NCBI GenBank assembly: GCA_044867785.1
Contig: JBIOVM010000124.1
Coordinates: 1-32,844 of the forward strand
From: DASRDR01 sp044867785
GTDB lineage: Bacteria; Methylomirabilota; Methylomirabilia; Rokubacteriales; DASRDR01
DNA length: 32,844 bases
Direction of reading: 5' to 3'
Shown here: positions 8,394-16,038 of the stretch, piece by piece
Layout of the letters: the number at the start of each line of letters is the position of its first letter
Numbering within the stretch: position 1 is the first letter of the stretch
Notes under the pieces: generated by a model
Databases searched by the model: none
What the model was told of the DNA's origin: nothing
Seen by the model: only the letters and a program-made list of their open reading frames with translations
Translations under genes and position numbers: made by a program

Positions 8394-8935
8394 TGCCCGT
8401 CCTCGAGCTGGATCCAGTCGTTCGCCCGGGCGCGCTCCTGGCGCGCCTTCGCGAACGCGGTGTTGACGCGCGGTCGGTCGGACGCCGAAATCTTGTTCTC
8501 GCGCATGAAGTCGTCGTAGATGACCTTCCGGTCGGCGTTCTCCGCGCGGATCAGGTCGGCCGCCTCGGCGCCGCAGCCGTCCCCGGGGCGCACGACGACC
8601 GTGCCTTGGTTCGTCTCGCCGACGCAACCACGCTCCTTCCACTCGCGGAGCGCGGGACGGCGCTCACGCCGAGACTGCCGCGCCTTCACGACCTCGGGCG
8701 ACCGGCTGTCGGTTCGCGGGTTCGCGCTCACGCTCGGGCCGCCGCCGCTCGGACCCGGCGCCGGAGACGGAGGGCTGCTCGGCTGGGCCTGCGTGGCCTC
8801 GATGGTGCGCGCCGCCGCGTCGAGCTTCTCCTGCGGGAACGCGATGTTGACCGTCACCGGCACGCAGGCGGCCAGGACACCGGCCAGCATCGCGAGCGTC
8901 ATGCCGTGGGTCGCCAGCACCCGGACGTGTCGCAT
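8375..8935 (-). CDS. DUF1318 lipoprotein, YdbL-like with YnbE-like N-terminus (copy 1)
   Basis: A 186-residue predicted lipoprotein, a clear paralogue of the gene that follows it. The signal peptide MRHVRVLATHGMTLAMLAGV ends in the lipobox LAAC (Cys24). The mature protein begins VPVTVNIAFPQEKLDAAART, almost the same as the downstream copy. After a Ser/Pro/Gly linker comes the DUF1318 domain with ERGCVGETNQGTVVVRPGDG, ENADRKVIYDDFMRENKI and QLEDGQWIRKP. Two cysteines in the domain are conserved in both copies (CVGE/CIGE and GDGC/GQGC), suggesting a disulfide. It starts 11 bases after the AsmA-like gene stops. The linkers differ between copies while the ends are conserved, so the duplication is not recent. 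Confidence 0.85.
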   Translation of the reverse strand: MRHVRVLATHGMTLAMLAGVLAACVPVTVNIAFPQEKLDAAARTIEATQAQPSSPPSPAPGPSGGGPSVSANPRTDSRSPEVVKARQSRRERRPALREWKERGCVGETNQGTVVVRPGDGCGAEAADLIRAENADRKVIYDDFMRENKISASDRPRVNTAFAKARQERARANDWIQLEDGQWIRKP

Positions 8936-8946
8936 CCTGCTCTCCC

Positions 8947-11535
8947 TCAGTAGGCGGGGAACTGCCGCGCCAGGAAGCCCATCGGCATGTCCCGGACGTT
9001 GATCTCTCTGACGCGGGGCGGGAAGATGCCGAACCGATTCCGCCCCTGCAGGCTGAGGCTCACCCGGATGTCGTCCGAGGCCGTGCGCACCGTCGCCTCG
9101 GCCGACCTGAAGTCGAAGGTCCGGAGATTGCCGAGGGCGCGCCGCACCACGCCGGTCGGATCGGCCTCCGCGTACGAGAGGAACTGGTCCAGCAGCTCGA
9201 TGGTCACCGTCCCGCCTTCCGGCACCCACATCCCGCCGTCCGCGCCCAGACGGTTCCCGTCGTAACGCACGTTCAGATCGTACCGCAGGAGGCCGGTCAT
9301 CGTGCCTCCGCGGACGCCGTATGCGGCCATGAACTCCTCGATCCGCACGCCCTCGCCCGTGAGGCGCGCCTGTCCCGACAGCCCTTCCGCGGCCAGCGTG
9401 AGGCTCGCCTTCCCCTGACCCTGGCCCGAGTAGAGCATGTAGCGAAGATCGTCGAGCGTGACCTGCTGGTCGACGACCCGCGCGCGCCCCGAAACGTCGT
9501 ACAGCACGACCCCGTAGGCGATGAGCTCGCCGACCGTGAGCGGGCCGCCGGGGAGCGCTCCGGCGGTCGGCGCGGGTCCGCCCCGCCGGATCGACACCTC
9601 GGCCGAGACGTCTCGGAGGCTCACGCTCCCGTCCAGAAGCTCGGCGCTCGGCACCTTCACGGTCAGGCGTCCTTCGTAGGCGCCGAGTCCCACGTCGGGG
9701 GACTGGAGCTCGATCATGGCCGAGCCCGTCACCTGCCGCTGGACCGACGGCCAGAGCGGCGCCAGGCGCTCGAGGGCGGGCACGCTCGCGGACAGGCGCA
9801 CCGGTCCGGTGACCCCGGGCGACTGCCGCGCGAGGTCGGCCTGCAGCATCTCCCGCCCCTGGTCGTCCTTGGCGACCAGCCGGGCGCGCGCCAGGCCGGC
9901 GCCGGCGTCGGCGACGCGGACGAGGTCGGCCGAGCCGTCGACCCGGGCCAGTCGGCCCTGGAGATGGGGCGCGGCACCCTTGATCTCTTCCGCTTCGAGC
10001 GTGACGGCCGCGCGACCCGCCTGGGCGGTCGCCCGGACCCGCGCGCGGTCCAGGCGCGTCTCGCCGTCGGGCTGCCGGAGGACGAGCTCCCGGACCTCGA
10101 CGTCCGCCTTTCCGTCGCTCCAACCGCGCAGATCGAGGTCGCTCGCCGTCACGCGGATGCTCGCCGCCTGGAGCCGATCCGATGGCCCGAGCCAGTCCGA
10201 GCCGAGTCGCCGGACGACCGGATCGAGGCGCGCGGCCGCCGTCTCGAGCCGGACGTCGGTCCGCGCGCGTACGGCGTCGTAGGTCGCCGAGCCGCGCACC
10301 GGCATCCCGAGCACCCGCGCGGTCAGGCCGGCGAGCTCCGCGCGAGCGACACCGCCGTCCGCGGCGAGGTCCACCTGCCACGACGTCCCGACGGGCGCCG
10401 CCTCCACCCCGGCCGCCTCGACGCGCTCCCCTCGAAGCTCGCCCCGCACGACGGCGTGCCCCTCGCGAGGCTCGAGCGTGAATCCGGTCTCCACTCCGCG
10501 CGTCCGAACCTCCGTGCCGGCCAGCGAGGCGGGCAGTGTGCCCTCCGGGACCCGCAGGGCGCCCCGGATGCTCGGCCAACCCCCGCGGGCCGGTGACCAC
10601 GACGCTTCACCGCCGCTGAGCTCGACGCGACCCGGGCCGGGATCGGCCAGTCCGGTCGCGGTGGCGACGAAGGTCAGGTCGGCGACGCCCTGGAGCTCGT
10701 TCAGACTGAGCAGCCCGTCGCGGAAGGACATCGTTCCCCTGAGCGCCCTGAGGTCACCGAGCTGGTTGTCGAAGCGCCCGGCCAGGCGATCCCCGGGCTC
10801 GAGCCCGGCCTCGATTCTGACCTTCGCGGGCGCAGCCCCCGCGGCGCGGACGACGTTGCTCGGAATCCACGGCGCCAGGGGGCCCAGCTCACCGTCGCCG
10901 GCCACGACCAGCCGAATCGTGTCCCCGTCGGGCTGCGCCTCCAGCCGGAGCACGAAGCGCGAGCGCGCGGGGCCGCGCAGCACGATCTCCCCCCGGAGGT
11001 CGCCGCTTCCCTTCCGAATGGTCCCGTCGAGGGCAATGACTCCCGGCGCCGCACCGGGCGCCTCGAGCGTCCCGTCGGTCAGCGCCAGATCCAGCAGCAT
11101 GGGGTTCTCGAGCAAGGTCGCGAGCCCCTGGCGCAGGCCCTCGAGCGCCGCGGCCCCGGCCGCACCTCCGCCCGTGGTGATCGTCGGCCGCGTCACCTGC
11201 AGCCGGACAGGCGCCGGATCTCCCCGCACCGCAGCGACCAATGGGCCCGAGGCTTCGATCGTTTCGGCGGTGATGTCGGCCGGCCAGCCCGCCTTCGCGG
11301 ATAGCTGGACGCCCTTCATGACGACGCGCGACGGGCCGAGCTCCGTCACCCGCTCGATCCGCACCTCGCCGGCCAGGGCCCGCGTTAGCGCCGCCGCCAG
11401 GACCCGCGCCGAGCGCCGCTGGTCGTTTAGGACGAGGTGGCCCACCACCGCCACGGCGACGAGCGTCACCAGCGCGCCCGCCGCGAAGCCGGCGGCGACG
11501 CGGTGCCGCCCGATCCAGCTGCCGATCCTGCTCAT
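8947..11535 (-). CDS. ydbH: AsmA-like large periplasmic protein, YdbH family
   Basis: An 862-residue protein starting at the ATG at 11535; an in-frame ATG at 11580 would add 15 residues before the membrane anchor. One N-terminal transmembrane helix (about residues 15-37) is followed by a very long beta-rich region with alternating hydrophobic residues, as in AsmA-like repeat beta-groove proteins (YhdP, TamB, YdbH). The end is distinctive: VPEGGTVTIELLDQFLSYAE and a final FPPRVREINVRDMPMGFLAR resemble the YdbH C-terminus. In E. coli, YdbH is one of three partly redundant proteins for phospholipid transport between inner and outer membrane, and is encoded with YnbE and YdbL. The two genes after this one are DUF1318 lipoproteins, which supports the YdbH assignment. 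Confidence 0.82.
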   Translation of the reverse strand: MSRIGSWIGRHRVAAGFAAGALVTLVAVAVVGHLVLNDQRRSARVLAAALTRALAGEVRIERVTELGPSRVVMKGVQLSAKAGWPADITAETIEASGPLVAAVRGDPAPVRLQVTRPTITTGGGAAGAAALEGLRQGLATLLENPMLLDLALTDGTLEAPGAAPGVIALDGTIRKGSGDLRGEIVLRGPARSRFVLRLEAQPDGDTIRLVVAGDGELGPLAPWIPSNVVRAAGAAPAKVRIEAGLEPGDRLAGRFDNQLGDLRALRGTMSFRDGLLSLNELQGVADLTFVATATGLADPGPGRVELSGGEASWSPARGGWPSIRGALRVPEGTLPASLAGTEVRTRGVETGFTLEPREGHAVVRGELRGERVEAAGVEAAPVGTSWQVDLAADGGVARAELAGLTARVLGMPVRGSATYDAVRARTDVRLETAAARLDPVVRRLGSDWLGPSDRLQAASIRVTASDLDLRGWSDGKADVEVRELVLRQPDGETRLDRARVRATAQAGRAAVTLEAEEIKGAAPHLQGRLARVDGSADLVRVADAGAGLARARLVAKDDQGREMLQADLARQSPGVTGPVRLSASVPALERLAPLWPSVQRQVTGSAMIELQSPDVGLGAYEGRLTVKVPSAELLDGSVSLRDVSAEVSIRRGGPAPTAGALPGGPLTVGELIAYGVVLYDVSGRARVVDQQVTLDDLRYMLYSGQGQGKASLTLAAEGLSGQARLTGEGVRIEEFMAAYGVRGGTMTGLLRYDLNVRYDGNRLGADGGMWVPEGGTVTIELLDQFLSYAEADPTGVVRRALGNLRTFDFRSAEATVRTASDDIRVSLSLQGRNRFGIFPPRVREINVRDMPMGFLARQFPAY

Positions 11536-11583
11536 GCCCGTGAGACGGCCGGCACCGGTCCCGTCATCGCCCTGGTCCACCCG

Positions 11584-11714
11584 TCAGTAGTAGGACTTCG
11601 GGAGGCCGAGCGCCTCCGGTCCTTCTCCCGCCAGTACTCCCACCCGAAGCTGCGCGCGAGCGCGGAGACCTGGCGGCGGACGTCGGCCTGGGCGGGCGTC
11701 CGAGCAAGATCCAT
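11584..11714 (-). pseudogene. internally deleted acyl-CoA dehydrogenase relic
   Basis: Reading from the ATG at 11714, MDLARTPAQADVRRQVSALA is followed by a segment ending FGWEYWREKDRR. This is the usual N-terminus of one acyl-CoA dehydrogenase group. Straight after it, in a shifted frame, come EALGLPKSYY and a TGA at 11584-11586. LGLPK is the usual last motif of acyl-CoA dehydrogenases. So the first 35 or so and the last 9 or so codons remain, with about 330 codons lost between and the frame broken. The translated original frame would run on into the AsmA-like gene without meaning. The relic sits directly upstream of that gene on the same strand, so its old promoter may now serve the cluster. 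Confidence 0.62.
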
Positions 11715-11729
11715 GTGCGCCTCGGTGTC

Positions 11730-11735
11730 AGTATA
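11730..11735 (-). promoter_or_regulatory. candidate -10 element (TATACT)
   Basis: TATACT on the minus strand lies 15 bases before the ATG of the acyl-CoA dehydrogenase relic. No convincing -35 hexamer is seen 16-19 bases upstream. It could be the relic's old promoter, now transcribing the AsmA-like/DUF1318 genes with a leader of about 190 bases. Confidence 0.35.
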
Positions 11736-11791
11736 CGCGGCGGAGGCGCCCACCTCGCCGTTAGCGGCGTTCGGACGCGGCCCGGCGTCGT

Positions 11792-11821
11792 TTGACACCG
11801 CGATCGGGACGCGGCTAGGCT
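11792..11821 (+). promoter_or_regulatory. sigma70-like promoter, probably leaderless
   Basis: TTGACA (11792-11797), an 18-base spacer and TAGGCT (11816-11821) end six bases before the amidohydrolase ATG at 11828. Transcription would begin at or next to the A of the start codon. No ribosome binding site is present. Confidence 0.6.
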
Positions 11822-11827
11822 TCCGGC

Positions 11828-12706
11828 ATGCGCCGCCACGATCCGGCTCGCCGCGCGCTGCTGCGGGGCCTCGCCCTCGGCCTGCTGCCGACGCCCGCCG
11901 CGTGGAGCGGTCCGTCGTACGCGGGTCCGCTCATCGACGCGCACTCCCATCTTCACGGGCCGGCCGCGATCGACCCGCTCCTCGCCGCGATGGACCGTCA
12001 CCGGATCGAGCGGGTGGCGCTCCTGGGCGTGGGCGGCGTCCAGAAGGACGATGCCGTCTGGATTGGCCGGGCCGCGGAGCGCCACCGGGACCGCGTGATC
12101 CCGGTGGCGCCCGTTCCCGACCCGCTCGCTCCGGACGCGGCCCGACGGCTCGAGAAGGACCTGGCCGGGGGCCGCTATCGCGGCGCCGGCGAGGTCCACG
12201 TGCACCAGGTGTCCCGCAAGATCCGACGGGCGATCGACGCGCCGCCCTTCCGAGCGCTGCTCGACGTCTGCGCCGGGCATGGCGCGCCCCTCATCGTGCA
12301 CGACGAGCTCACCGACGGGGCCGTCGCGGAGCTGGAGCGGGCGCTGGCCCAGAACCGGAAGGCGACGATCGTCCTGGCGCACGCCGGCAGCGCGGAGCCC
12401 TCCGTGCTGGCCGGGCTCCTCGCCCGTCACGACAATCTGCAGGTCGACCTCTCGGGCACGCACTTCCTGCGCACGCCGGCCTTGGCGACGGAGACGGGGC
12501 CGCTCGGCGCCGCGTGGCGGACCCTGCTCAGCGAGCGTCCGGACCGGTTCCTGGCCGGCATCGATCTATGGGCGCCCGCGCTGTTCGCGCCGGCGATGCT
12601 GGACCGCCTGATGGGATGGACCCGCCGGATCCTGGGGGAGCTCCCGCCCGCCGCCGCCGAGCGGATCGCGCACACCAACGCGACCCGCCTGTACCGGCTG
12701 CAGTAG
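11828..12706 (+). CDS. exported amidohydrolase (metal-dependent, amidohydrolase_2 type)
   Basis: A 292-residue TIM-barrel hydrolase. The N-terminus MRRHDPARRALLRGLALGLL has a twin-arginine-like ARRALLRG followed by a hydrophobic stretch and PAAWS, so export by Tat is likely. The barrel starts with PLIDAHSHLHG, the HxH metal-binding pair. Further candidate ligands follow in strand order: PLIVHDE, IVLAHAGS and the Asp in LAGIDLWAP. It ends with ERIAHTNATRLYRL, typical of the family. The substrate is not evident; members hydrolyse or decarboxylate cyclic and carboxylated compounds. It stands alone on its strand, convergent to the next gene with 11 bases between, and has its own promoter directly at the start codon. 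Confidence 0.82.
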   Translation: MRRHDPARRALLRGLALGLLPTPAAWSGPSYAGPLIDAHSHLHGPAAIDPLLAAMDRHRIERVALLGVGGVQKDDAVWIGRAAERHRDRVIPVAPVPDPLAPDAARRLEKDLAGGRYRGAGEVHVHQVSRKIRRAIDAPPFRALLDVCAGHGAPLIVHDELTDGAVAELERALAQNRKATIVLAHAGSAEPSVLAGLLARHDNLQVDLSGTHFLRTPALATETGPLGAAWRTLLSERPDRFLAGIDLWAPALFAPAMLDRLMGWTRRILGELPPAAAERIAHTNATRLYRLQ

Positions 12707-12717
12707 CGCGGGCCGCG

Positions 12718-13089
12718 TCAGGGGCAGGCGCGCGCCGTCGCCGAGAGCGGCCCGACCTTCGACTCCGCGGAGGCCACCGCCTCGACGCAGAGGTTTCCCA
12801 CGCCGGGCAGTCCGGTCGTGCGCTCGACGAGCTCGACGGAGTCGGCGTTGGCCACGCATCGCTCGTCGACCCGGTGGGCGATGCCCTTCACGCAGAGCCG
12901 ATCGACCGGAACTCGCTGCGTGCCGCCCTGGTCGGACGTGGTGAACGCCCGGAAGGTGCTGACCTGCTCTCCGGTGGCCCCGCGCGTCTCGACGCTCACG
13001 TGGATCCAGGCGGAGCCCTGCGCGGCCGCCGTCCCGAACCACAGCAGCATCAGGCCCACCGGCGCGATCGCCGTCCACGCGCGTGTCAT
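12718..13089 (-). CDS. secreted hypothetical protein with four cysteines
   Basis: A 123-residue protein with a clear signal peptide (WTAIAPVGLMLLWFGTAAAQ, cleavage probably after AAA-Q). The mature part of about 98 residues is predicted beta-rich and holds four cysteines, at CVKG, ERCVAN, NLCVEA and ARACP, so two disulfides are possible in the periplasm. I do not recognise a family. It lies 19 bases after the hybrid histidine kinase gene on the same strand and may be co-transcribed with it, which would make it a candidate accessory or signal-sensing protein, but nothing in the sequence shows that. Confidence 0.6.
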   Translation of the reverse strand: MTRAWTAIAPVGLMLLWFGTAAAQGSAWIHVSVETRGATGEQVSTFRAFTTSDQGGTQRVPVDRLCVKGIAHRVDERCVANADSVELVERTTGLPGVGNLCVEAVASAESKVGPLSATARACP

Positions 13090-13108
13090 CGCTTCCCTCC
13101 CCGGCTGG

Positions 13109-14908
13109 TCACCCGTCCGCGCTCGCTGCCCGGGCGAGGACGCCGCCCACCAGCCTGTTCATGTCGTCGACGTTGAACGGCTTGGCCATGAGGTAGTCGA
13201 TGCCGCGCGCCCGCGCCTCTCCGAAGTCGATCTGGTCCCCCCAGCCGGTGACGAGCGCGATCGGCACCTGCGGCTGGGCCGCGCGCAGTCCCCTGGCGAC
13301 GTCCCATCCGGACATCCCCGGCATCGACAGATCGACGAGCGCCAGGTCGAACGCCGGTCCGTCGAGGTGAGCCAGCGCCGAGGTCCCGTCCGCGCGAGCC
13401 ACGACCTCGTGCCCCTGGCCGGCCAGCACGTCGACCAGCATGTCCCGCACCGCGGCCTCGTCCTCGACGACGAGGATCCGCGCGGAGCGGCCGGCGCGCG
13501 GCAACGGCGGCTCCGGCGCCGACGCCGGGATTTCCGCCCCGATCGGGAGGCGCGCGGTGAACCGGCTGCCCTCGCCCGGCTGGCTCCAGACCTCGATCTC
13601 TCCCCCGTGGCGCGTGACGATTCCGTACGCAATCGAGAGACCGAGCCCCGTCCCCTGCTCCGCCTTGGTCGTGAAGAACGGCTCGAAGCAACGCTGTCGC
13701 ACCTCCTCGCTCATGCCGACGCCGGTGTCCGTGATCACGCAGACGACCCGGTCGCCGTCGATCCCGGTCGCGAAAGTGAGCGAGCCACCCTGCGGCATGG
13801 CGTCGAGCGCGTTGAAGAGAAGGTTCAGGAGACCCTCGCGCAGCTCGGCCGGATCGCCCGTCACCGCCGGCACGGGCGACAGGTCGAGCCGCATCGCGTA
13901 CGTCACGCCTCGCGCCTGCGCTTGATCGCTCCAGCGGGGCCGGGTGGCCTCGACGACCTCGCGGACGAGCTCCGCCAGGTCGACGCGCTGCCAGGGCCGC
14001 GTCCGGCGCATCCGGGCGAACTCCTGGATGCGGCGGACCGTCTGGGCGCCGTCCTGGGCCACCCGCTCGATGATCTCCAGCTGCCGTCGAAGATCGGGGG
14101 ACTCGATCTGCCGCTGCATGAGCTGGGCCCGGCCGACGACCACCGCCAGGACGTTGTTGAAGTCGTGCGCGACCCCACCCGCCATCTCGCCGAGGGCGCG
14201 AAGGCGCTCCGTCCGGATGATGCGCTGCTGCGACTCCTCGACCGTGGCCAGGGCGGCCCGCAGCTCCGCGTAGAGCCGGCTGTTCTCGAGCGCCACCGCG
14301 CCCTGGGCGGCCAGGGCCGTCGCGAGATCCTGCGACCGGGCGGAGAACGGAATGGCCTCCCGGACGATGTCGTCGAGCGACATGAACCGCCGCGCGCGAT
14401 CGGGCCTTCGGTTGATGAGCTGCAGCACGCCCAGCACCTCGCCCTTCGGCGTTCTCATCGGCACCACGAGGATCGACTTGGTGCGGTAGCCGGTCTCTTC
14501 GTCGAAGCTTCGGTCGACGGCGAACGGGGACCCGGGAGACGGCGCGGTGGCGTCGGGAAGGTTGACCACCTCGCCGCTCAGGGCCGCGTAGCCCAGCGCG
14601 CTCTGAGCGTCGATCGGGATGGCGTGCTCCTTGATCGGGACGGCGAGACTGTCGCTCTGGACGAGCCGGAACCGCAGGCAGCGGGCGCCGCTCCCGTCGA
14701 CGTCGACGAGGTAGAGGGACCCCGCGTCGCTCCAGGTGATCTCCCGGGCGGTCGTCAGGATCAGGTCCAAGAGGGCGTCCGAGTCACGCTCGGCCGCCAG
14801 CCGGATGCCGATCCCGATCAGCTCGCGGAGCTCCCGCGTCGCCCGTGCAAGGTCCGCCTTGGTGCGCTCGTGAGCGCGGGAGAGCTCCTCGAACCGCGAT
14901 CCGTTCAT
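13109..14908 (-). CDS. hybrid sensor histidine kinase (GAF-HisKA-HATPase-REC)
   Basis: A 599-residue cytosolic kinase without transmembrane helices. An N-terminal coiled coil (about 1-40) leads to a GAF domain (about 45-205). The dimerisation domain follows, with GEMAGGVAHDFNN (phospho-acceptor His248), as in NtrB-like kinases. The ATP-binding domain has N366 in the N box, DTGVGMS at 394-400, CFEPFFTTK and GTGLGLS at 419-425. After a Pro/Ala linker a receiver domain (about 475-595) has VVEDE, phospho-acceptor Asp526 in LVDLSMPGMSGWD, and the conserved Lys in LMAKPF. All phosphorelay residues are present. No DNA-binding partner or separate response regulator is adjacent, so the output may go through an unlinked histidine phosphotransfer protein. 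The GAF ligand is unknown. Confidence 0.93.
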   Translation of the reverse strand: MNGSRFEELSRAHERTKADLARATRELRELIGIGIRLAAERDSDALLDLILTTAREITWSDAGSLYLVDVDGSGARCLRFRLVQSDSLAVPIKEHAIPIDAQSALGYAALSGEVVNLPDATAPSPGSPFAVDRSFDEETGYRTKSILVVPMRTPKGEVLGVLQLINRRPDRARRFMSLDDIVREAIPFSARSQDLATALAAQGAVALENSRLYAELRAALATVEESQQRIIRTERLRALGEMAGGVAHDFNNVLAVVVGRAQLMQRQIESPDLRRQLEIIERVAQDGAQTVRRIQEFARMRRTRPWQRVDLAELVREVVEATRPRWSDQAQARGVTYAMRLDLSPVPAVTGDPAELREGLLNLLFNALDAMPQGGSLTFATGIDGDRVVCVITDTGVGMSEEVRQRCFEPFFTTKAEQGTGLGLSIAYGIVTRHGGEIEVWSQPGEGSRFTARLPIGAEIPASAPEPPLPRAGRSARILVVEDEAAVRDMLVDVLAGQGHEVVARADGTSALAHLDGPAFDLALVDLSMPGMSGWDVARGLRAAQPQVPIALVTGWGDQIDFGEARARGIDYLMAKPFNVDDMNRLVGGVLARAASADG

Positions 14909-14931
14909 GCGCGCCGAAGACCCATCGCCAT

Positions 14932-14961
14932 ACGGTAGGGATTGGACGGCCGACCTGTCAA
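14932..14961 (-). promoter_or_regulatory. sigma70-like promoter of the hybrid kinase gene
   Basis: On the minus strand, TTGACA (14956-14961), an 18-base spacer and TACCGT (14932-14937) lie 23 bases before the ATG at 14908. The -35 is perfect and the -10 weak. Confidence 0.5.
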
Positions 14962-14993
14962 CGGCCCCTCGCCCGACCCGACACCACCGCCGG

Positions 14994-15599
14994 CTACCTC
15001 CAGAAGAGCGCCGTGACGCCGAAGGCGAAGAGCACGAGTCCCGACAGTCGGTTCACCCAGCGGAGCGCGCGCTGATCGAAGCGCGACCGGAGAGCGGCGA
15101 CCGCCCCGCTGAGCATCAGCCACCAGAGGGCCGAGCCGAGGAAGACCCCGGCCACGAGCACCGTCGCGTCCCGCCAGCTCGCCGCTGCCACGCCGAAGCC
15201 CGCGAAGACGGCCACGAAGGAGAGGATGGTCGCCGGATTCGCCAGCGTGAGCGCGAACGTCGCCGTGAACGCGCCGACGAGGCCCCCACCGGCCACGCGC
15301 GCGGCCCGGTCGGCGGGCGCCGCGAGGAATGTGCGCGCGCCGAGATAGCAGAGAAAGAGGCCGCCGACCCCGCGGAGGAGGTCCTGGCGACGCACGAGGA
15401 GGGCCGAGATCGCGGTCAGGCCGAATCCCGCAACGGCGCCGTACATGGCGTCGGCGACCGCCGCTCCGAGCCCGACGGCCAGACCGATCGCGCGGCCATC
15501 GGCGAGGGTGCGCCGGATGCACAGGACGCCGATCGGGCCCACGGGCGCCGCGATGGAGAAGCCGATCACGAGCCCGCGCACGAAGACCGGAAGATCCAC
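14994..15599 (-). CDS. LysE/RhtB-family exporter
   Basis: A 201-residue inner-membrane protein from a GTG start, with about six transmembrane helices. The start is chosen because the family begins just before a first helix like VFVRGLVIGFSIAAPVGPIG; the motif APVGPIGVLCIRRTL is the LysE-family signature. Other markers are GLGAAVADAMYGAVAG, the NPATILSF segment and a C-terminal WVNRLSGLVLFAFGVTALFW. The family exports amino acids or related small molecules. It follows the PPOX flavoprotein gene by 22 bases on the same strand and may be co-transcribed with it. The substrate cannot be told from sequence. Confidence 0.88.
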   Translation of the reverse strand: MDLPVFVRGLVIGFSIAAPVGPIGVLCIRRTLADGRAIGLAVGLGAAVADAMYGAVAGFGLTAISALLVRRQDLLRGVGGLFLCYLGARTFLAAPADRAARVAGGGLVGAFTATFALTLANPATILSFVAVFAGFGVAAASWRDATVLVAGVFLGSALWWLMLSGAVAALRSRFDQRALRWVNRLSGLVLFAFGVTALFWR

Positions 15600-15621
15600 G
15601 GGTCGCGACGCCGGCGGCCGC

Positions 15622-16011
15622 TCAGGCCGCCGAACGCGCGGCGACCCTGACCAGGGTGCTCTGCCCGCTGGCCAGCCGACGGCGGATCCACCGGCCCATG
15701 TAGAGAGGGACGAGGATCCAGTACTTCCGGCGATAGGCGCGGAGGAGCTGGTCTTCGATGTCCCGGCGGCCCTCGACGAGCTCGGCCCGCCCCTCGAAGG
15801 CCGGCCCGTCCTTCGCACCCACGTGCACGGTGACCCGTCCCGTGCTCCGGATCCGGCGCGCCTTGAGGCTCTCCCGGTCGGTCGTGAAGTAGACGTCCCG
15901 GCCGTCGAACCAGCACCACACCGGAACCGTGCTCGATTTTCCCGACGCGGCGTAGGTCGTGAGGTAGATGTAGTTGGCGCGCCGAAGGGCCGCCTCGAGC
16001 GTCGGTTCCAT
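15622..16011 (-). CDS. PPOX-class flavin/F420-binding protein
   Basis: A 129-residue split-barrel protein of the pyridoxamine-phosphate-oxidase superfamily. It shows ANYIYLTTYAASGKSSTVPV, the strand WCWFDGRDVYFTTDRESLKA and RRIRSTGRVTVHVGAKDG, the pattern of the small PPOX class that binds FMN or F420. The C-terminal third (RKYWILVPLYMGRWIRRRLA) is basic. The reaction is likely a flavin- or deazaflavin-dependent reduction, with unknown substrate. It is divergent from the dehydratase-like gene, with only 27 bases between the start codons. A TAGAAT box ends six bases before its ATG. Confidence 0.8.
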   Translation of the reverse strand: MEPTLEAALRRANYIYLTTYAASGKSSTVPVWCWFDGRDVYFTTDRESLKARRIRSTGRVTVHVGAKDGPAFEGRAELVEGRRDIEDQLLRAYRRKYWILVPLYMGRWIRRRLASGQSTLVRVAARSAA

Positions 16012-16017
16012 GCGAGA

Positions 16018-16023
16018 ATTCTA
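16018..16023 (-). promoter_or_regulatory. -10 element TAGAAT, probably leaderless start
   Basis: TAGAAT on the minus strand is separated by six bases from the ATG of the PPOX gene. It is preceded by GAG, as in the MFS gene promoter at 22150. No good -35 is visible and there is no ribosome binding site. Confidence 0.5.
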
Positions 16024-16038
16024 CTCCACGGTGAATCG

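Noticed and set aside
12818..14938. Plus-strand open frame of 706 codons opposite the histidine kinase
   Set aside because: Antisense to a kinase with all phosphorelay residues; no recognisable domain in the frame.
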